This document shows, in pieces, positions 35,090 through 47,300 of a stretch of DNA of 64,000 nucleotides; positions within the stretch are counted from its first letter, which is position 1, and each line of letters starts with the position of its first letter. The notes beneath the pieces were generated by a model, which worked only from the letters and a program-made list of their open reading frames with translations, was not told the DNA's origin and made no database searches. The DNA is from Ailanthus altissimus (taxonomy: Eukaryota; Streptophyta; Magnoliopsida; Sapindales; Simaroubaceae): NCBI GenBank assembly GCA_946807835.1, contig OX327712.1, positions 14,402,001 to 14,466,000 of the forward strand, written 5' to 3'. Made by a program: the position numbers and the translations under genes.

Positions 35090-37203
35090 ATGTATGTGGT
35101 ATATGTGTTCATAATTCAAATTATACATATCTCATATATATATATATATATATATATATGCATAGTAAAATTATAAAAATTTACAATGAACACAATTAAT
35201 ATATATTAATCAAATTAATAACGAAATTGAGAATTAACCTTTAAAGCCTTTGGATCAAAATTGCTTGAAGTCTACCTAAAATGCAAATTTTGTTAATCAT
35301 AGTAATCAATAAGGGTGTGATTGATTATCTAAAATATTAATATGTTAATCCAGTAATTGTTTAACAAATTAAACCTAAGTTCTTGATTTTTTTTTATTAA
35401 CACTTAATCAATAAATCAAATACTTATTTTTGCTTAATTGGTTTAAGCTTAATGAAAACTAAGATTAATTTTAAATTCAACAATTGAATTCAAAATAAGA
35501 AAACACTTTTCAATTTCTTTCTCTTTTTGATCGGCCAAAACACTCAGCCAAATATTAAACTTAACTTATGAAATTTTGTTTCAATTTGCAAAGATATACA
35601 AATGAATTTAATTTCATTTTAATTTCACTTAATTTGAATTTACATTTAATTTAATCTAACCATAATTAATATTTAACCGTAGTTAGGTTAGTTCAACTTA
35701 ACCCTTAAGTTAAATAAATATTTAAATAATCTAACCCTAGTTAAACTAACTTAACCATGATTAGGTTAATCATGACTTAACCATTAAATAAGGCTAACTT
35801 TAACTTAACCATATGGTTAACTTTTAACTATAGTTAAGTTAAATTATATATTTAACCATTAAATACATAAATATTTATTTTAATTATTTAACAATCAAAT
35901 AATCATTAAGTAAAATTATTTTTATATCCTTACTAGATTGCCAAGTTAACCTAAAGTAAATCCCACCATTTAACCATATACTTTAATTAATTTAACTATA
36001 GTAAATTGCTAGATTTTATTGCATTGAATTATTCAATATGGTATGCTGCCTAAGAGCACAAAGAGTACATTTCATATTGGGACTCCCTAGGTCCACGCCC
36101 AATTCGTCAAATGGAACTATTCCATAAGTCTGCGATCAATGCCCTACGCACATATCACGGATATTATAAATCTACGCCTTAGACCATACATGTTGAGGTT
36201 ACTACATATTCGTATAATCCTTCTGCCATTATATCCTAGATAGGCGAGATATAGATCATCACCTTCAAATCCCTATAAACTCATCAGTGAACTTATCTCC
36301 AGATTCGTATCTTAATGAACAATATACGCAAACTCTTTTGCTATATTGCTCAACCCTGTGGGAAACTCTTTTTCTGGGTTCATTGCTTATGACCATAAGA
36401 CTTTGTAAGATACAATCTCAGAGCATGAGATATACAACTAACCGATGCGGGCTGGCAGATCCCATATCTAAGCACACCGAACTCGATAAGCATCGGACCA
36501 TACCCAGTGACATGTAGCGGTCAAACCATGAAAGGTCTCTGACATACGTGAAACCAAAGTATAGTGGATCACCCACAAGCCTACCATGGCACTCAATTGA
36601 AAAGATCACGAATACTACTTAACTCGAGAGGACCTTTCTTTGATGGATTCATAAGATATCTATTAGGGTCTTTGTGAGTCTGTTCAATATCTAGTCCTGA
36701 CAGAATACCCCATATGTCTATACGAGCTTCCACTAAGCTCATGGTCAACTATGAACAATCATCTGTACTATACAGATATAGACATATACTAATTTATATA
36801 ATAGTGATTCACCAATAGACCCGCATTGGTGAACATAGATCTGAAACACTATATTTGAGAACATAGTTATATAATGACATTTCTTAACTTTTATTACAAC
36901 TCTTTGTAACTATGACATTACAAGTAGACTCTCAAGTCTTTGTCCCATTATAGTCAAGTTTCTAACTCTTTAGATTCTGTTAACTCTTATAACCTTCTAA
37001 CTCTTAGCAGTGCAAACTCTTAACCCTGGTCTAAACTCCTTTAAACCATATTTGAACTCCTTCAAATTATACATTGTCTATAGTGTTACAAGCTTTAATA
37101 CTATTTAATAAAGGTTATTAGCGATTTAATAAAATATTCATTGTATAAATATTACAAAATAAATATTCATACAAACAGGGATGGCACATAAGCATAAGCC
37201 TTA
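35090..37203 (-). repeat. Long LTR-like block, second copy (about 2.1 kb)
   Basis: Homologous in the same orientation to 31197-33249. It includes an (AT)n run at about 35134-35162, a segment with many TTAACC/GTTAA phrases (35640-35850), and the shared promoter-side phrases around 36080 and 36500. I see no PBS beside its left end, so it is more likely a separate or rearranged LTR than the intact 5' LTR of copia-3. 37204-37608 holds no gene. Confidence 0.65.
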
Positions 37204-37608
37204 GTAAAAAGAGCTTTTGTTTGATCTATTTTTTCAGTGTAATTGCTTGTCTTGTTTAATGAATTAAAATTTTCAAATATATAGATAAATATGCACAGAG
37301 TTTTGTTCTAATAGATTATGTATAGAGAGTACTTGGATATGTGTCAAGATTCTATAACATAATACAAATTATGCTAAAGTTGTGGATTAATCAAGTAGTA
37401 TTATATAAAAAATTAATCACTATATAATAAACTACGTACTCCTATCAAATTATTTCTCTGTATATATATATATTTAATCTCTGAAATTTTTATGAAGACC
37501 TTAGTTTCGTCCCCTAGGCTCTATGACAATCCCATGCACAAAGACATGTATTGCCTCATTGAGTAATTAAGGATTGAGCTATGCCACATCAATATTGGAT
37601 TTCACTTA

Positions 37609-37909
37609 TGTTGGAAAGTAGGGGTTTAGTTGTGATACAGCTAAATCTTATGAGATTTGATTAATTGTAAATAGTGTATTTAGTCAATAATATAAAATAG
37701 AAAAGTTAATTATATGTAAAATAGGAAAGTAAATAGGAAAGTTAATTATATATAAAATAGAAAAATTAATTATTAAATACCTATTATAGGAGGATTTTTT
37801 TTATTTTTTGAGTTGTAATTTTCTCTATAAAAAGACTTTATGTAAAGCATTGTATTATAAGAGGCAATACACAAAATTCTTCATTCAGAATTTCTCTCAT
37901 TCGAGTTTA
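37609..37909 (+). repeat. 5' LTR of copia-4
   Basis: About 300 bp, starting TGTTGGAAAGTAG, with a TATA-like CTCTATAAAAAGAC (about 37833) and ending near TTCGAGTTTATA. It has short internal repeats of AAAATAGRAAAGTTAATTAT. Confidence 0.85.
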
Positions 37910-38055
37910 TATGGCATTAAAGCCAAACTTGCTTTCTAACTCTTTTCCAAAAAAAAAAACTAGTTGTCCTTTTTCACAACTCAACTACCCATCATGTCTA
38001 AAGTATCATCTGAGTCAAAAAAAAAAAAAAGACCTCCAGTTGTGCTATAGAGGCT

Positions 38056-41000
38056 TTGGCCTTAATTACCCCTGATGTTGTTGCTAACAAGGCAATAAAT
38101 TACCTGAAGAAAGCTGCAGAAAAGCCATTGGTTTGGTGTGATTACTGCAACCATCCTTGCTACACCTATGAGACATGCTGGCAAATCCATAGCAAGCTTG
38201 CAGATTGGAAAAGCAGAAAAATTGATAACAAGACAACTCGTGTAACACCCACTACTAATGAAGTCGAAGTAGTTCCCTTCAGCAAAGAGCAAATAGATCA
38301 TCTTCTTAAACTGTTAAAATCCTGTTCATCATCTGGTATTCCTAGTAACTCTCTTGCTCAAACAAGCAGTAAACCTAGTGCCCTTTCTTGTTGTTTAAAC
38401 ATCACTCTATGGATTATTGATTCTTGAGCTTCTGATCATATGACTAGTCTTTCTAAATTATTCAGTACCTACTCACTTTATTCTGGTATAGAAAAAATTA
38501 GAATTACATATGGTAGTTTCTCACCTATTGTGAAAAATTTTTGATAAAACACTCTAGGAATATTGATCTTAAATATGTTCTCCATGTTCCTAAACTAGCT
38601 ATAATCGATTATCTGTAAGTAAACTTTCAAATGAGTCTAATTGTCATGTTATCTTCTTTGTTTCTCACTATGAATTTCAAGACTAGAGCTCGGGGAAGAA
38701 TATTGATAGTGCTATAATGATAAATAGACTCTACTACTTTGATGGTAACTCCTCTAATAATAAAAAAAAGTTCAAGTTTTTAGTAGTGTCAATTCTATTC
38801 CTGTGTATGAACAAATATTATTTTAGCACTTTAGATTAGGACATTCTTGTTTTCAATATCTTAAATATTTGTTTAAGGGTTTGGATTGTTCTACTTTTCA
38901 ATGTAAAAGTTGTTATTTGTCTAAAAGTTATTATATAACTTATTTTTTTAAATCGTATGTTCCTTAGAAACCATTTTATTTAATTCATAATAATGTTTAA
39001 AGACCTTCAAAAATTATTACTATTTCTCTAAAAATTGGTTTGTTACATTTATTGACGATCATACTCAATTATGTTGGATATATTTAATGAATAAGAAATC
39101 TGAGTTTGGGAAAACTGTTTAAGAATTTTTATAAAATGATTGAAACTTGGCTTTAAATCAAAATCAATATTTTGCATGCTAATAATGGAACTGAGTATTT
39201 TAATGAACACATGAGGACTTTTTTTAAAGAAAGATGGTATCCATCATTAGTCTACAAGTGTGGATACCCTTTAGTATTGTTGAAAGAAAAAACAAACACT
39301 TACTTGAAGTGGCTCGTACTATTATGTTTTCAATGAATGTCCCAAAATATCTTTGGGGAGAATCTATTTTAACAGTTTCATATTTGATAAATAGGATGTC
39401 TATATGTATTTTGAAATATAACACACCTTTAGAGTGTTTCAAAGAACAATTCTATCACGTTACTCAGATTTACCACTAAAAAATTTTGGCTGTATTATTT
39501 TTGTCTATATTCTCAACCATTCACGGTTCAAATTTGATCCGTAGGCTGAAAAGTGTATTTTCATTGGTATGCTCCAAATAAAAAGGGATAGAAGTGTTAT
39601 AATTCCCAAACAAAATAATTTCATGTTAATATGGATGTCTCTTTCTAGGAAAACAAACTTTACTTTACAAAAATTCTTTTCAGATGGAGAAAGAATAAGT
39701 AGAAGATATTTTTAGAATCTATCCATTGTTCCATTACCAAATACTATTCTGAATATTACTCTTACTTCTTCCTCTCCAAATCCTACTATTGTTTTCAAAA
39801 AATAAAGCGAGGAAAGTTTTAATAAAACCATTGTAAATCCTAGTAAAAAATCACCAAACATTGACATATTTTTAAAAGGGGAAGAAACAATATAAACATA
39901 TCAAAGAAATCAAATTACTAAGCTTTTAGTTTATACTAAGAGGAGACCCCATCAAAATAGTTAAAGCTTGTCTATGATTCTAAAACTGGATTAATATCCA
40001 ACTTCGAGGACTACTACCCAGGATATTACAGGTATTATATTTTAACTCAAATTTAATTCTTATTTCTAATATGCCATCAGACCTGGATATTTCTATAGCC
40101 TTTAGAAAGAAAACTCGAACCTGCACAAAGTATCACATTACTAAATACATATCTTATGAAAAGCTTTCTCATTACTATATGGCTTTTTCTTCAAAAATCC
40201 CGCACCTGTTTGTTTTTAAAAATATTCCAAAAGCCTTAAATGATCCAAATTGAAAATTAACAGTTATAGAAAAGATGAATGCTCTAAGAAAAAGTGGTAC
40301 TTGAGAAATAGTAGACCTACCTAAAGGAAAAAAATGCAATAGGTTATAAATGGGTTTTCATTATAAAATGTAAAGGTGATGGTAGCATATAAAGATACAA
40401 GGCGAGACAGGTTGCTAAGGGTTTTACCCAAACTTATGGGATTGATTTCCATCAAACTTCTACTCATGTTGCTAAAATAAACTCAATTCGAGTTTGTTGT
40501 CTTTAGTTGTGAATTTTAACTAGCCCCTAAACCAGTTGGACGTGAAAAATGTCTTCCTAAATGGAGATCTAGAATAGGAAATCTTTATGCGTCTACTACC
40601 TAGATTTTAGAAGAGACTTGGACCTAATACGGTCTGCAGATTGAGAAAAACATATATGGCATGAAACAATCTCTTAGAGCCCTGTTTGAGCATTTTAGGA
40701 AGGCTGTAAAAACTTGTAGATACTTTAAAAATCAAGCTAACCATACGATGTTCTACAAGCACAACAAGAAAGGTCAAGTTGCAATTCTAATTATTTTTTT
40801 AGATGATATAGTTCCAAGTGGCGATGATATTGAAGAATTAGAGAGACTAAAAAAGAAGCTGGCAATTACTTTCGATCTTAAAGACTTGGGCACATTGAAA
40901 TACTTTCTTGAAATGAAATTTGCTAGGTTCAAGAAAGGTATATTTATCAACCAACAAAAATATGTTCTTGCTTTACTTAGCGAGGTGGGTCTACTTGGGT

Positions 41001-41690
41001 GCAAACCAGCAGAAACACTAATTGAACCTAATTCGAAGTTATAACTTGCCAAGGTTGAAGAAGTGCAAAACAGAGAGCATTATCAATGGCTAGTTGGAAG
41101 ACTAATTTACTTGTCTCATACATGTCCTGACATAGCATTTTTTGTTAACCAGTTTAGGCATTCACCAGAATAAGAACACTTCGATACAGTCTATAAGATT
41201 CTAAGTTATTTAAAAAGAACTCTGGGAAAGAGCTTGATATTTAAGAAACTTTGCAATCTACAAGTTTAAGAACACACTGATACAGATTGAGCAAGAAGTG
41301 TTATTGACAGACAATCAGCTTCTGGCTATTATATATTTGTCGGAGGCAACCTTGTTACTTGGCAAAGTAAGAAACAAAATGTTATTGCTAGGAGCAGTGC
41401 TGAAGCGGAATTCAAAGCAACTACTGATGGAATTTGTGAAGTTTTATAAATTAAGAGATTATTAGATGATCCAAAAGTCTTTAATTCTTTACCTATGAAG
41501 ATCTATTGTGATAATGAAGCAGCAATCTCTATTGCCCGTAATCTTATTCTTCATGACATAATAAAACATATGGAAATGGATAAGCACTTTATCAAGGAGA
41601 AACTTGAAACAATACCGATATGCATGTTGTACATTCCTACAGCAGAATAAATTGTAGATGTACTCACTAAAGGATTACCAAAAGTAGTTT
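38056..41690 (+). pseudogene. Ty1/copia polyprotein remnant (copia-4)
   Basis: Most of gag is missing. The readable part starts near 38056 with a zinc-knuckle-like WCDYCNHPCYTYETCWQIH (38140-38200), then protease WIIDS-stop-ASDHM (about 38410, TGA where Gly is usual), integrase C-terminal half ERKNKHLLEVARTIMFSMN and YLWGESILTVSYLINRM (39270-39400), RT with LDDIVPSGDDIEELERLKKK (about 40800-40860) and FDLKDLGTLKYFLEM (40873-40917), and RNase H with SSAEAEF (about 41390-41420). The Tyr-Val of the YVDD box is Phe-Leu here. Numerous stops and frameshifts. Confidence 0.9.
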
Positions 41691-41748
41691 GATGACTTAA
41701 TTGGCGAGCTGGCTATGGAAGATATCTTCAAACCAGCTTGAGTTGGAG

Positions 41749-42018
41749 TATTGGAAAGTAGAGATTTGGTTGTGATACAACTAAATCTTAGGAGATTTGA
41801 TTAGTTGTAAATAGTGTGATTTGGTTAATAATATAAAATAAGAAAATTAATTATATATAAAATAAGAAAGGTAATTATTGGCTATCTATTATAGGAGGAT
41901 TTTCCTGATTCTTTGAGTTGTAATTTCCTTTATAAAAGGACTCCATGTAAAGTAATGTATTATGAGAGGTAATAGACAAAATTCTTCATTTAGAATTTCT
42001 CTCTTCTGAGTTAATATG
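41749..42018 (+). repeat. 3' LTR of copia-4
   Basis: About 270 bp, homologous to 37609-37909 with a decayed start (TATTGG). The sequence TTGAGTTGGAG just before it is a weak polypurine tract. Confidence 0.85.
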
Positions 42019-42218
42019 CCACATGAATATTAGATTTTATCTATATATATTACTTAATGGTAATATTTTATATAAAAATTTAATCATGCAAATTACAATA
42101 TCATCAAATAAGTGAATATAAAACAACTAATATTATTGAAATTTTACTCATTTTTATTGATTAGATTGACTCTTTACTTTTGCTAGTTTAATTATATTAC
42201 ATCACATTAGTTTATATA

Positions 42219-43003
42219 AGAGAAAATGATTGTTTAACCCTTAAGGTATATTAAAAATGACTTTTCACCTATTTGTTAAAGAAAATGATATCTATACCCC
42301 CTTTTCGTTCATTTTCTTCATTAAATAGTTTAGGATAAAGGAAATTTTATATTTTTATATATTTTTAATTAAATAAAAAAATGAAAAACTAATAACTGCC
42401 ACTGTAGTAATTGGTGACCAATTGTTGACCTGCATTAATCGACTGTTAATTGATGTTAACCAATTATTGACTGATGGCGTATTGACTCACTATAGGCATT
42501 ATCAATCTCCAAATTTCTTGATTTAAGAAATGTACAGGTTTTTTTATCAAAGAAACTCAAAAATTAGTTAGAATATTTGACACTGATATTACAGGACCGC
42601 TACTTTTTGTGCTAATTTTGAAACTCTCTCAATACTTCATTGAAAAGTATAAGTTTACCAGAATATAGATAAAAACTTTTGAGCATGATGATGTCTACGG
42701 TAAGTTGATATGTCACTAATCAATGCTAGTCAACTCTAATCACGGTGTCAAGGTTGGTAAATATAATATAAAAGATGTAATGAGGGATAAAAGGATAATT
42801 ACAAAAGGTCTAAGGTGTTAATAGATTTTTACTTAAGAATTATAAGATAAAGGTAAAATGGTCATTTTACAAGTTAAAGGTGGTTAAATAGTTTTTTTAA
42901 CAAAAAAATAATTGGAAAGGAATATGTATATCTTTTTTTTAAAATTAAGGAAGTGAAAATATCACTTTTACTATAATTTAGATGTCAAAAATATCATTTT
43001 CCC
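42219..43003. mobile_element. MULE-like MITE, about 785 bp
   Basis: The ends are inverted repeats: left AGAAAATGATTGTTTAACCC and, on the complement of the right end, GGGAAAATGATATTTTTGAC. Similar 9-10-bp flanks (TTTATATAAG left, CTTATATGAT right) fit a decayed Mutator-type target duplication. No coding frame. Confidence 0.6.
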
Positions 43004-43339
43004 TTATATGATCAACTTATATGTCTATTATCATACCTTTATTATAAATTTCTTTCAAATTATAAGTTAATCTTTCAATATCTACTAAACGAAACAAGGT
43101 ATAAATAGTCTCAAAATATGTAATAAATACTAATTTCTATTTACAACTTAAAAGTACAACTTGGTTGTGGATTGAATAAGGGATAAATATCATTTCAATT
43201 ACACAGGTCTCGCAAAATATCAAGGGATTCCATATGTTTCTACACTTTTCTTACTTAATACCAATTGTTAGGTAATCCAGTTTTGAAGTAACAGGCATTC
43301 AATTTGATTAAAAATTTGATAGGATCTTGAATGTTTTTG

Positions 43340-43866
43340 CCATGATATGTAAGGATACAATGAACCACACATATCTTTATATTGGTATGATATTATTCAC
43401 TCTAAGTCTAAACCCTCATAGCTTTACTTTTGGGCTCTACCCAAAAGGCTTCATATTAATAAAGATATGGTTCACTCCTTGTATACTCATGATCTTTCAT
43501 ATTTTCTATCAATGTGGGACTTTGTTTGCTTCTTTAACAATCCTTCCCTCAACAATATCTCATCCTTCTATCTTCCACACAGGAAGACCTTACTCCCATC
43601 AATCTGCTACTCATCTTTATTGCGTTAGAGTGGTGAAGCACCAAAGTATCACATTGCCTACCTTGAGAGCTCACTCTATCAGTCAACTCTGCATTACTGC
43701 GTTAAAAGAATATGTCTTATATGAAGCATGAGAGTACACCACCGCTTATCTATAAAGCTTAACCACGAATCCCATCACAATAAGGTTTTATCAGGCTCAC
43801 TACCTTCTCATTTGGCACTACGGATTTTCTCTATATGGCTAATTCCGGGGTATGACTCTAATACCA
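43340..43866 (-). repeat. Partial copia-5 leader outside the left LTR
   Basis: Same sequence type as 49707-50297: both contain AATGAACCAMACATATCTT, TGGGCTYTACCCAAAAGG, and end in a decayed PBS (GACTCTAATACCACT here, GACTCCGATACCACT there) next to an LTR. A PBS on this outer side would not occur in a normal single insertion. 43004-43340 shows no gene. Confidence 0.75.
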
Positions 43867-43868
43867 CT

Positions 43869-44288
43869 TGTTGAACAATTGAAGTATACCCTCTATTAAT
43901 ATAACAACCACTTACACATAAATACAAGGAAAATACACAAAAGGACACTTTGTACAAATACACACATAAACTTAATTCTCACTCTTACAAACACTCACTT
44001 TGCCCACACACACTTAAAACTCACTCAATACTCACACTAATTAGCTAAGAGTTTACTTGTATATATTACTTACACATTTTTCTTAATGTAAAAATACAAA
44101 CGGAAAGGGGTATTTATAGTATAAGCCTTGTAACACAATCCATAAATAAAATATTATTAAAATTATATTGTCCATAAGTTTCTACAACTTTCATCTGTAA
44201 ACTAATTTCTTCCAACCACTAACTTCCGCCGATCTTTTTCTTTTGCTAAAGGTTTAATGTACTTGAGTTGGTGTTGACTTCTTTAACA
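43869..44288 (-). repeat. Left LTR of copia-5
   Basis: 420 bp, TGTTGAACAATTGAAG to TCTTTAACA, direct repeat of 50299-50714. It serves as the 3' LTR of the coding interior to its right (PPT-like AAGGAAGAA on the minus strand at 44289-44297). Confidence 0.88.
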
Positions 44289-44336
44289 TTCTTCCTTAAT
44301 ATCAACTTCCATTCTTTTGACCATGTTGAGTTGGCT

Positions 44337-47300
44337 TCAAAATTTTTCAAACTTATCAGCACCAAAATATTTTGTAAATAAATTAGCCACTTGATCTTTC
44401 ATTTTAACATACAGTAACTCAATTTCTTCCTATAGAACTTTCTCTCGAATAAAGTGATAATACACCTTCACATACTTTGTTCTTGCATGAAAGAATAGAT
44501 TTTTTACCAAGCAGATTGTTGACGAATTCTCATAATATAATAAGACTTTATAATCTCTTAGATGATGTAAATCCTCTATCAAGTGCATCATTCATAGACT
44601 TTCTGATGTTGTCATTGCTGTTGCTCTGTACTCAGCTTCAGTGGTTGATAATTATATAGTTGGTTGCCTTTTACTGTACCAAGAGACTATCCCTAAACCA
44701 ATCTTGAAGAAATATCCAGTTGTCGAATGCCACATGTCATAGTCTCTAACATAGTCAACATTACAATAGCCAACTATTTTATAGTCTTTGTCTTTCTTGT
44801 AAAATATACCATACTCAATTATACCTCTCATATATCTTAGTAACCGTTGAACTGCTTCTAAGTGAAGCTTCCTAGGATTTTGTATGTATTGACTTACTAC
44901 TCCAATTGCATAAGAAAAGTTAGGTTGAGTCAATGTCAAATAAATCAGACTTCCTACCAATTATCGATACATAGTTCCATCTTCTAGGTTCATTCCTTCA
45001 TAACCGCACAACTTGGCATTGGCTTCCATTAGCATTGAGATAGGCTTACACTCTAGCATCCTAAACTTCTACAATAAATCTTTGACATATTTTAGTTGTC
45101 CTAGAAAAATTCCTTCTTGTGTTAAATTGAGTTTGAGCCTGAGAAAATGCATAAGTTATCCAAGCTTTTTCATCAGGAAGTGAACTGCTAAATTCGCTCT
45201 TGTTTAAAGAATCTCTTCTTTATCATCTCCAGTGATGATTAAATTATCCACATATACTAGCACAATTACTTGTTTCTTTCCATTAGTATTGACAAATAGG
45301 CTAGGATTAACTGGTGCTACAGAGTAATCACCATATGTTAGAAATTCTCTAATTTTACCATACTACGCCCTTAGAGCCTGTTTTGATCCATACAATACCT
45401 TCTCAACTTGTACACATAGTAAGGATGTACTTTGCTTTCAAATCCCATTGGTTGAATTATGTAGGTCTCTCAATTCAACTCTCTATGTAGAAAAGCATTC
45501 TTCATGTCCATTTGTCACAGCATCTGATTTTTTCTAGTTGCCAGTACAAATAAAACTCATACTATAGTAATCTTAACTACTAGATTAAATATCTTATCAT
45601 AGTCTAGCCCATACTGTTAAAAATATTCTCGAGTTACTAATCAAGCTTTATACCTCTTCACTGATCTATCAGGGCGTAAGATCTTGTACACTCACTTACA
45701 AGATATAAGTTTCACATCTTTTGGCTTTGGCACTAAATTTCAAATTTGATTTTATTCTGGTGTTATGATTTCTTCTTTTATAGCCTTAATCCACTCGGAA
45801 CTCTATGATGCTTTTTCAAATATCTCTGGTTCTTTAATATTCTCTTCTTTTGCTATTCTAGCATTAGTATATTTAGGATTAGGCTTTTACATCCTTATTG
45901 ACCTTTGAGGATGAGATTGAGGGTTGTAGGTTCTGCTATTTCATATTTGGCCTCTATTGTTGGTTATTGATAGATGTCAGTTTGTCAATGACTTTGAGTT
46001 GTCTCTTTGTCGATGTTGTCATCACTACTTCTATCATCAAGTTCTTCTTGGCTCAGTCAAATTTTAGTAATTTGCTCATCCATCTTTTGTTATAGTCGTT
46101 CTCTTATTTCTATTGAATCTGTAAGCTCTTCTTTTTATGGCAACCACTATGAAAAGCTTCATCAAACACCACATTCTTTAATGTGTAACACCATTTACTA
46201 GTACAATCACAATATTTTCATCTTTTACGTAGGTTATTATATCCGACAAAGACCTGATTACTTTTTTGTCAAACTTACTCCTCAAGTGACTTGACACAAA
46301 TACATAGCATATACAACCAAATACTCAAAAATGACTCATTGTAGGTTTCATATCCCATAATTTCTCAAAGGGTGATATAAATCCTAATCTTGGTTGAGGA
46401 AGCCTATTAATCATGTAGACTGTAGTCTTCATTCCTTCAGTTCAAAATCTCCCGGTACATTTCTTGCATGCAATATACTTGTATAAAACTCTGCAATATG
46501 TCTACTCTTCCTTTTTGCAACATTATTTTGTTATGGCATATTGGTACATATGAATTGATAGCGTATCTTGCATTCTTAAAGATATTAATAAAAATTATCA
46601 GAGGTATATTCTTCTTTATTATCTGTACCAAGACAACGAATCTTCTTTCAGACTTCTCCTTCAATCATTTCTCTAAATTCCTTAAACTTAAAAAAGTATC
46701 TGATTTTTCTTTCATAAAAAAAAACTCATACTTTCGTTGAGAAGTCATCAATAAATGTCACATATACCACATGCCACTGATTGATTGTTGCTTAATAGGT
46801 CGAAACACATCAGAGTGAAATAACTCCAATGGCTTCTTAGCTCTAAACTTTTACTCCTCATATGGTAGTTGATGTGTCTTACCGTACTGACATCTCACAC
46901 ATACTATATTCACTCTCACATCAAGTTGAGGCAGACCTTTAAACATTGCCTTATTCATCATTGATGCAATATTTATATATCGTATAATTGAGTGCAAGTA
47001 TATACTATCATATGTAAGTAATAAAGGGACAAAAAGAGTCGGATGTTGAACCCACATGGATAATGTTTTTTTTTAAAACAAGTACTAAAATTATGTCTTT
47101 CTAGTAATTATTCCAAAAAATAAAAATCTAAGAATAAATTTAGAAAATATAAAAACAATGACACAATGTAAAGAGATTTGAAAGATAGCAATATAGAGAA
47201 AACCTAAAGTTAATACTATTCCTCAATATGATTTCTAATGATTAATCCTCTAATATTTAACTCTTTTAGCTCTTGTTATTGATCAAGACACTAATGTATT

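Larger units (their letters stand above)
37609..42018 (+). mobile_element. Ty1/copia LTR retrotransposon with short LTRs (copia-4)
   Basis: 5' LTR 37609 to about 37909, decayed PBS at about 37912-37924 (TGGCATTAAAGCC, three changes from the usual site), coding remains 38056-41690, 3' LTR 41749 to about 42018. The LTRs are similar but diverged. Instead of a clear 5-bp duplication, a longer similar sequence flanks both sides (37580-37608 and 42018-42046, sharing ATGCCACAT and AATATT). Confidence 0.85.

Noticed and set aside
43327..43731. 134-codon plus-strand frame
   Set aside because: Antisense reading of the copia-5 leader; its counterpart at 49721 is interrupted.
45898..46740. Several plus-strand frames of 64-90 codons
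   Set aside because: Shadows of the minus-strand copia-5 pol remnant.
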